This document shows positions 59,789 through 64,000 of a DNA stretch of 64,000 nt, one piece after another. How positions within the stretch are numbered: the first letter of the stretch is position 1; each line of letters starts with the position of its first letter. This DNA is from Aestuariivirga litoralis. Its GTDB lineage: Bacteria; Pseudomonadota; Alphaproteobacteria; Rhizobiales; Aestuariivirgaceae. Both the position numbers and the translations under genes were made by a program. The notes under the pieces were generated by a model. It ran no database searches, was not told where the DNA came from, and saw only the letters and a program-made list of their open reading frames with translations. Where the stretch lies: the NCBI RefSeq assembly GCF_015714715.1, contig NZ_WAHS01000001.1, forward strand, positions 2,057,001 to 2,121,000. Direction: 5' to 3'.

Positions 59789-60673
59789 TCATGCCCGCAT
59801 CGCTGCAATCACCGCACGCAGGCCGGCGGAGAGATATTTGCGGGTGGGATAATAGAGATAGAGCCAATCCTCTGGCGGGCACCAGGACTCGAGACAGCTG
59901 ACCAAAGTGCCATCCTTCAGATCGCGGACCGCACGGCTTTCCCACACGAAGGCGAGGCCCATTCCGGCGCGGGCCACCTGCACCAGCAATTCATGATCAT
60001 CGGAGGCAAATGGCCCGCTGGGTTGGAACTCTACCGCCTTGCCATCCTTCTCGAACACCCAGCTATAGCGCACGCCGCTGGGATAAAGATTCTGCATACA
60101 GATATGGTTTTTGAGATCTGCCGGCATGCGCGGCTTGCCGTGCTTTTTGAAATAGTCTTTTGAACCCACCAATACGAAACGCAGGCGGGGTTTGATTTTC
60201 ACTGCCGTCATGCCATCGCGCAGGCTTTCGCCCAGTCTAATGCCGGCGTCAAAACCATCCTCCGCGATATCAACCAGCCGGTCGGTGGCTATGACTTCGA
60301 GGGTGAGATTAGGGTTGGCCTTGATAAGCGGCCCAAGCACCGGACCGATCACGAAGGGCGCAATCGAACTTGGAACATTGATGCGCACTTTGCCGAATGG
60401 CGTATCGCGAAACTGATTAAGCCCATCCAGTGCTGAACCCATGTCCAGCAAGGCCGGCGAAAGCCGCGCCACCAGCACGCTGCCCGCATCCGTCAGCGAG
60501 ACGCTGCGCGTGGTGCGATTGAGCAGGCGCAAGCCGATGCGCGCCTCCAGATTGCTCACCGCGTGGCTGATGGCAGAAGCCGTAACACCGCGCTCCTCAG
60601 CCCCACGGCGGAAATTCTTGTGGCGCGCCACGGCATCGAAGGCCGCAAGTTCGGAAAGATCGGTCACCCGCAT
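59789..60673 (-). CDS. LysR family transcriptional regulator
   Basis: A 294-residue regulator. The N-terminal winged HTH (AFDAVARHKNFRRGAEERGV then TASAISHAVSNLEARIGLRL and LLNRTTRSVSLTDAG) is typical of the CrgA/DsdC-like subgroup, followed by a substrate-binding domain (about residues 90-294). It is divergent from a VOC gene, with an 18-bp near-palindrome between them, so it probably regulates that gene. The inducer is unknown. Confidence 0.92.
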   Translation of the reverse strand: MRVTDLSELAAFDAVARHKNFRRGAEERGVTASAISHAVSNLEARIGLRLLNRTTRSVSLTDAGSVLVARLSPALLDMGSALDGLNQFRDTPFGKVRINVPSSIAPFVIGPVLGPLIKANPNLTLEVIATDRLVDIAEDGFDAGIRLGESLRDGMTAVKIKPRLRFVLVGSKDYFKKHGKPRMPADLKNHICMQNLYPSGVRYSWVFEKDGKAVEFQPSGPFASDDHELLVQVARAGMGLAFVWESRAVRDLKDGTLVSCLESWCPPEDWLYLYYPTRKYLSAGLRAVIAAMRA

Positions 60674-60686
60674 TACTGAACAAGAC

Positions 60687-60704
60687 TCATCATTTAAACG
60701 ATGA
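60687..60704. promoter_or_regulatory. 18-bp near-palindrome in the LysR/VOC divergent region
   Basis: TCATCATTTAAACGATGA is palindromic at 8 of 9 base pairs. It lies 14 bp upstream of the LysR start and about 85 bp upstream of the VOC start, the usual place for a LysR binding site. A TGCGCAAT direct repeat also occurs twice in the remaining spacer. Confidence 0.55.
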
Positions 60705-60788
60705 CAAGCAATCTAATCAGAACAATCACAATGCGCAATAAGTCTCCTCACGCACTGATCATCACTGCGCAATTCAAGGAGAAATATC

Positions 60789-61250
60789 ATGGCCGATTTC
60801 ATTCCGCCCGCCAAAAACACCACATCCGATTTTGCCGATATGCGCGGCCACCATGTGGCCATCCGCACGCCGGATTATCCTTCCGCCAAGGCCTGGTATG
60901 TCGAGAAGTTGGATTTCCGCGTGGTGGCAGAATGGCCTTATGCAGATGAGCAGTTGGCCTATCTGGCGCCCGCCACTGACGATCATTTCTATATCGAAAT
61001 TCTCGGCGGCGGCGAGCCTGCTCCGGTGGAAGCGCGGCCCTATACAGATCTGGGCGACAGCCTGAAATATCGCGGGCTGCACCATTTCTGCCTGAACGTC
61101 ACAAGCGTTGACGAGACCGTGGCCAAGCTGCGCGCGCGTGGTGTGAAGATTGTGACCGAGCCCTTCATCCTGCCGGTGATCAGCCGCAAGCTTGCTTTCT
61201 TCTGCGATCCGTTCGGAAACCTGATTGAGCTGGCGGAAGTTCTGGCCTGA
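60789..61250 (+). CDS. VOC family protein
   Basis: A 153-residue vicinal oxygen chelate protein: the first module starts RGHHVAIRTPDYPSAKAWYV (His), the second GLHHFCLNVTSVDETVAKLR (His), and FFCDPFGNLIELAEVL carries the C-terminal Glu ligand. Glyoxalase I-, fosfomycin resistance- or dioxygenase-like; the substrate cannot be told. AAGGAG ribosome site 8 bp upstream. Divergent from LysR, which probably controls it. Confidence 0.87.
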   Translation: MADFIPPAKNTTSDFADMRGHHVAIRTPDYPSAKAWYVEKLDFRVVAEWPYADEQLAYLAPATDDHFYIEILGGGEPAPVEARPYTDLGDSLKYRGLHHFCLNVTSVDETVAKLRARGVKIVTEPFILPVISRKLAFFCDPFGNLIELAEVLA

Positions 61251-61257
61251 TCCCAGA

Positions 61258-61286
61258 CGCCCTTCTTCCCCTGTGGAAGAAGGGCG
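61258..61286. terminator. 12-bp hairpin between convergent VOC and secreted-protein genes
   Basis: CGCCCTTCTTCC (61258-61269) pairs perfectly with GGAAGAAGGGCG (61275-61286) around a 5-nt loop, in the 43 bp between two convergent stops. There is no T-run on either side, so it may be a transcript-end stabiliser or a weak shared terminator. Confidence 0.55.
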
Positions 61287-61293
61287 AACTCAA

Positions 61294-61737
61294 TCACTCG
61301 CCGCATTCAAATGGAATCTCATTGTTCCATTTGTGCTTGCCGGAGGTGATGACGATTTTTAGATGTTGGCAGGTTACGTCGCGTAGCAAGAAGGCTTTGC
61401 TTGAATCTGCTTCGCCAACGAAGGTGAGATAGAAGTTCTTCAGTGCGTAGACCTGCTTGCCATCCTTGTCGGTGACTTTGATCGACGGTCTGTCCGGCTT
61501 TTTCGCCTGCGCGATTGTTTTGAAATGTGCCACCAGCAGCACGTCATCGGCGCGCGCACCGTCACTGGCGATAACGGTATTCCACAATGCGGGCTTGGTG
61601 GTGATCAGGTCGTCCGACAGCTTTCCGTCTCGGCTCGAAATCAGGAAGGCTTCCAGCTTGTCGAGAGTGACTTGTTCTGCCTGCGCTGCGCCTGAGAGTG
61701 TTGCCATCAAGATCATTGAGAACAACAGGCGGCGCAT
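61294..61737 (-). CDS. Uncharacterised exported protein
   Basis: A 147-residue protein with a clear signal peptide (RRLLFSMILMATLSGAAQA, cleavage after AQA). The mature part is about 125 residues with two cysteines (in DVTCQHLKIV and at the C-terminal PFECGE) that may form a disulfide. No known family is recognised. ATG 61737 begins 2 bp after the rbfA stop; a TTG that overlaps the stop is possible. It appears co-transcribed with rbfA, which is unusual since truB normally holds this place. Confidence 0.72.
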   Translation of the reverse strand: MRRLLFSMILMATLSGAAQAEQVTLDKLEAFLISSRDGKLSDDLITTKPALWNTVIASDGARADDVLLVAHFKTIAQAKKPDRPSIKVTDKDGKQVYALKNFYLTFVGEADSSKAFLLRDVTCQHLKIVITSGKHKWNNEIPFECGE

Positions 61738-61739
61738 GC

Positions 61740-62135
61740 TCAATCCTTCTTGTCGAGATCCCGCTGCACTTCGGGTTTGTGCAGGATGTCGTCGATCTTG
61801 TTGGCGTAATCGAGCGAGGTGTCGATGCGGAAACGGATTTCCGGGGTGAAGCGCATTTCAAGCTTGGGCGCCAAAAGTCCGCGGATGAATTTGCGGTGCT
61901 TGTTCAGCACGTCGAGCGCCTGTTTTTCCTTGCCTACAATCAAACTGCGCATGAAACATGTGGCAATTTTCAGATCGGGCGAGAGCTGCACTTCGGTAAT
62001 CGTCGGGGCGAGCCGGTCAATCTCCGGATCGCCCACATCGCCACGCTGGATGACTTGCGCCAGCGCATGGCGGATCAATTCGCCGGCGCGAAGCATTCTT
62101 TGGGATGGTGCGGAACCTGCCATAGATTGTGACAT
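61740..62135 (-). CDS. rbfA: 30S ribosome-binding factor RbfA
   Basis: A 131-residue KH-like protein that helps mature the 5' end of 16S rRNA, needed in the cold. QRMLRAGELIRHALAQVIQR, VQLSPDLKIATCFMRSL and KFIRGLLAPKLEMRFTPEIR, FRIDTSLDYANKIDDIL are canonical. ATG 62135 is chosen. infB is not upstream in this window, and truB is not directly downstream, so the usual infB-rbfA-truB order is broken on both sides. Confidence 0.95.
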   Translation of the reverse strand: MSQSMAGSAPSQRMLRAGELIRHALAQVIQRGDVGDPEIDRLAPTITEVQLSPDLKIATCFMRSLIVGKEKQALDVLNKHRKFIRGLLAPKLEMRFTPEIRFRIDTSLDYANKIDDILHKPEVQRDLDKKD

Positions 62136-62170
62136 AGTGAAAATGGAGCCGCACTTCAACCCGGCGTCGA

Positions 62171-62198
62171 TTGACAGGTTTAACGATTGAACTAGCGT
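62171..62198 (+). promoter_or_regulatory. Possible promoter of the Rieske oxygenase gene
   Basis: TTGACA (62171-62176), 16-bp spacer, TAGCGT (62193-62198), about 30 bp upstream of the gene start. The -35 is perfect but the -10 matches poorly. Confidence 0.35.
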
Positions 62199-62227
62199 GG
62201 GCGCCCAGCCTTTGCCAGGAAGCCAAC

Positions 62228-63232
62228 ATGCTCAATCTTGATGCCCGCTATTATGTTTCACCGGACACGTTGTTGAAGGAGCGCAGCTCGATCTTTGCGC
62301 GCAGCTGGCAGCATCTGGGGGCGGCCTCGCAAGTGGCTGAGCCCAATGCCTATCTGGCAGCGGATATTGCGGGCTACAAGATTTTCGTTTTGCGCGGCAA
62401 GGATGGCGTGTTGCGCGCCTTCAAGAATATGTGCCGGCATCGCGGCGCGCAGCTGCTGGAAGATGGCAATGGCAAATGCAACGGGGTGCGCTGCCCCTAT
62501 CACCAGTGGCTTTACAACGACAAGGGCGACTTGTTGAGCGCACCTTGGTTTGGCGACAAGCCGCCCATCGTGCTGGAAGACTGGCCGCTGGAGGCCATCC
62601 ATGTGGATGTATGGCGCGGGCTGCTGTTTGCGGCGCTTGATCCGGAGATGAGCCTGATCGAACAGCTGGGTGCGCTGCCGGAAGAATTGGCTGATGAGCC
62701 GATCGAGACCTACATGCTCGACAGGCAGGACAAGGTGGAGTTTGACGCCAATTGGAAAGTCTATACCGACAATTTCGTTGAGGGCTATCACATCCCCGGT
62801 ATTCACCCGGGCTTCTTTGCGGCGATTGATTTCAAGCAGTTTGCAACGACGGCGCATAAAGGCTTTGTGCGGATGACCTGCCCGCCGCGCGAGGACTTGT
62901 TTTATCGCGGCAAGTGGCTGTGGATGTGGCCGAACTGGACGCTGAGCCTGTTTGAAGGCGGGATGAATACATCGCGCATCAATCCGCTGTCAGTGGGGCG
63001 CACCGAGCAGCTCTACAATTTCTATTTCGATGATCTGACACCCGCCACCAAGGCGGCGCGCGACAAGACGATCGCCGGGAACCTGGCGGTGGTGCAGGAA
63101 GATTGCGATGTGTGCGCCGGCACCCACAAGAACTACGAGACGGGGATGTTCACCACCGGGCCGCTCTCGTCACGGCATGAAGAGGGCGTGCATTATTTCC
63201 AGCAAAGGGTGGCCGGGGCGCTGGGGATCTGA
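62228..63232 (+). CDS. Rieske non-heme iron aromatic ring-hydroxylating oxygenase, alpha subunit
   Basis: A 334-residue oxygenase. The Rieske [2Fe-2S] cluster ligands are MCRHRGAQLL and RCPYHQWLY (Cys-X-His and Cys-X2-His). The mononuclear iron site is DNFVEGYHIPGIHPGFF (two His), with a late Asp in VQEDCDVCAGTHKNYET. Family members dioxygenate aromatics or demethylate N-methyl compounds such as stachydrine or carnitine. It needs a reductase, which is not adjacent. ATG 62228 gives the usual N-terminus. Shorter than typical (380-450), lacking some C-terminal sequence. Confidence 0.9.
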   Translation: MLNLDARYYVSPDTLLKERSSIFARSWQHLGAASQVAEPNAYLAADIAGYKIFVLRGKDGVLRAFKNMCRHRGAQLLEDGNGKCNGVRCPYHQWLYNDKGDLLSAPWFGDKPPIVLEDWPLEAIHVDVWRGLLFAALDPEMSLIEQLGALPEELADEPIETYMLDRQDKVEFDANWKVYTDNFVEGYHIPGIHPGFFAAIDFKQFATTAHKGFVRMTCPPREDLFYRGKWLWMWPNWTLSLFEGGMNTSRINPLSVGRTEQLYNFYFDDLTPATKAARDKTIAGNLAVVQEDCDVCAGTHKNYETGMFTTGPLSSRHEEGVHYFQQRVAGALGI

Positions 63233-63332
63233 AACCCGAGATTGCTGAGAAAATTCCACCTTTCTTCACCATTTCCCACCACGGATTCTTAAACAGGGTC
63301 GGTTACGCCTTGTGGTTTATAGTGGGAACCCG

Positions 63333-64000
63333 ATGACCAAGGTTACGAATGAACAACAGTTGCCCGCCGGCGTGGGCCTGTCGGAAATGGTCAGTGCGCT
63401 CAGCTATGCGCTGGACATCAGCGAAGGCCATGCCACCGGGCATTGTGTGCGCGCCTGCTGGATTGGCTTTCACATTGGCCGTGAAATCGGCATGCGGCCG
63501 AAGGATTTGACCAATCTCTATTATACGCTGCTTTTGAAAGATGTGGGCTGCAGCAGCAATGCGGCCCGCATTTGCAATCTGTATCTCGCTGACGACATCG
63601 CGCTGAAACATGATTTTCAAAAGGTGAATGACAGCCTGCCGCAGATCCTGCGCTTCGTGCTGTCGCGCACCGGCGTGCAGGCCAAGCTGGCCGAGCGTTT
63701 CCGCGCACTGGTCAATATCGCGATGAATGGCGGCACCATTGCCAAGGAGCTGTTCCACACACGCTGCCAGGCGGGCGCAGACATTGTGCGCCAGATGCGC
63801 TTCCCCGAAGCGGTGGCCAAGGGTGTGATGGATCTCGACGAGCACTGGAACGGGGAAGGCCAGCCCGCCAAACTTGAACGCGAAGAGATTTCTCCGCTGG
63901 CGCGCATCGCCCTCGTGGCGCAAATCTGCGATGTGTTTTACACCAGTGGCGGCACGGCAAGTGCGATGGCCGAGTTGCGTGCGCGTTCCGGCACATGGTT
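63333..64000 (+). CDS. HD-GYP-like phosphohydrolase domain protein (3' end outside window)
   Basis: A frame starting ATG 63333 stays open to the window end, giving 222 residues. The pattern is that of HD-GYP cyclic-di-GMP phosphodiesterases: EGHATGHCVRACWIG (the first His), then LLLKDVGCSSNAARI, and later DLDEHWNGEGQPAKLEREE followed by ISPLARIALVAQICDVF. The HD pair is KD (residues 69-70), and GYP reads GQP, so two signature positions differ. This variant is seen in other proteobacteria and may be inactive or use another ligand. The upstream 100 bp (63233-63332) holds no gene. Confidence 0.8.
   Translation, partial: MTKVTNEQQLPAGVGLSEMVSALSYALDISEGHATGHCVRACWIGFHIGREIGMRPKDLTNLYYTLLLKDVGCSSNAARICNLYLADDIALKHDFQKVNDSLPQILRFVLSRTGVQAKLAERFRALVNIAMNGGTIAKELFHTRCQAGADIVRQMRFPEAVAKGVMDLDEHWNGEGQPAKLEREEISPLARIALVAQICDVFYTSGGTASAMAELRARSGTW

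Noticed and set aside
1-64000. CRISPR array, insertion sequence, prophage, integrase or tRNA-linked island
   Set aside because: No regularly spaced repeats, no transposase or integrase frame, and no tRNA gene was seen. The only mobile-like feature is the recombination-type duplication at 54.8-59.1 kb.

Overview
The window looks like chromosomal DNA of a free-living alphaproteobacterium, most likely order Hyphomicrobiales (Rhizobiales). The evidence is a set of lineage-typical genes (UPF0262, DUF2948, DUF817, membrane-anchored CycM cytochrome), a small SRP RNA directly upstream of dnaX, and rhizobial gene order (murA-DUF2948-UPF0262-phosphatase; cycM/kdsB/pheA; dapD...dapE; truA-fmt-def; rpsO-pnp). 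Base composition is moderately GC-rich and coding density is very high, with many 1-4 bp start/stop overlaps. I saw no insertion sequence, prophage, CRISPR array, tRNA or full rRNA gene.

Layout. 1-5.3 kb: cupin end, envelope and amino-acid genes (murA, pheA, a degenerate kdsB-like gene) and cycM. 5.4-12 kb: one tightly overlapped operon for a YejABEF peptide importer plus a GhrA-type reductase. 12-16.4 kb: mscL, a FemAB-like/flippase/GNAT surface-polymer group, marC. 16.4-21.5 kb: an MttB-family methyltransferase divergent from an APC permease, DUF817, and a BKACE enzyme. 21.5-28.1 kb: ornithine decarboxylase with a long structured leader, then GNAT, argB, a HAD nucleotidase, dapD, two DUF805 proteins and dapE. 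28.1-31.3 kb: membrane protein, truA, fmt, def. 31.3-36.7 kb: DUF2239 gene with an unusual promoter, SnoaL-like gene, SRP RNA, dnaX-ybaB-recR, selO. 36.7-47.9 kb: rmuC, NlpC/P60, MarR, M17 aminopeptidase, TPR lipoprotein, two divergent photolyases, wrbA, VOC, upp and a REC protein. 48-51.3 kb: two c-type cytochrome genes, hydrolase, small basic protein, GH25 lysozyme. 51.4-62.1 kb: pnp, rpsO, truB, then a 6.8-kb interruption before rbfA. 62.2-64 kb: a Rieske oxygenase and a truncated HD-GYP-like gene running off the end.

The most notable structure is at 54.8-59.1 kb. The truB/metallophosphoesterase divergent junction is present twice as a diverged (about 90% by eye) direct repeat of about 260 bp. 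The left copy has intact truB plus a frameshifted 5' stub of the phosphoesterase gene. The right copy has a broken 5' stub of truB plus the intact phosphoesterase gene. Between them lies a 3.8-kb stress-type cassette: PAS histidine kinase, eRF1-like 'translational machinery' protein, zinc alcohol dehydrogenase and a triple-BON protein. The arrangement looks like integration by recombination at a carried homologous segment, placed inside what is normally a compact rbfA-truB-rpsO-pnp cluster.

Other points for follow-up: the KdsB-like protein lacks the usual nucleotide-binding residues; a REC protein has an HPt-like tail with arginine in place of histidine; an HD-GYP-like protein has KD and GQP in place of HD and GYP; the DUF2239 gene is predicted to be leaderless, with paired operator sites; and a 40-codon gene lies at 47.9-48.0 kb.
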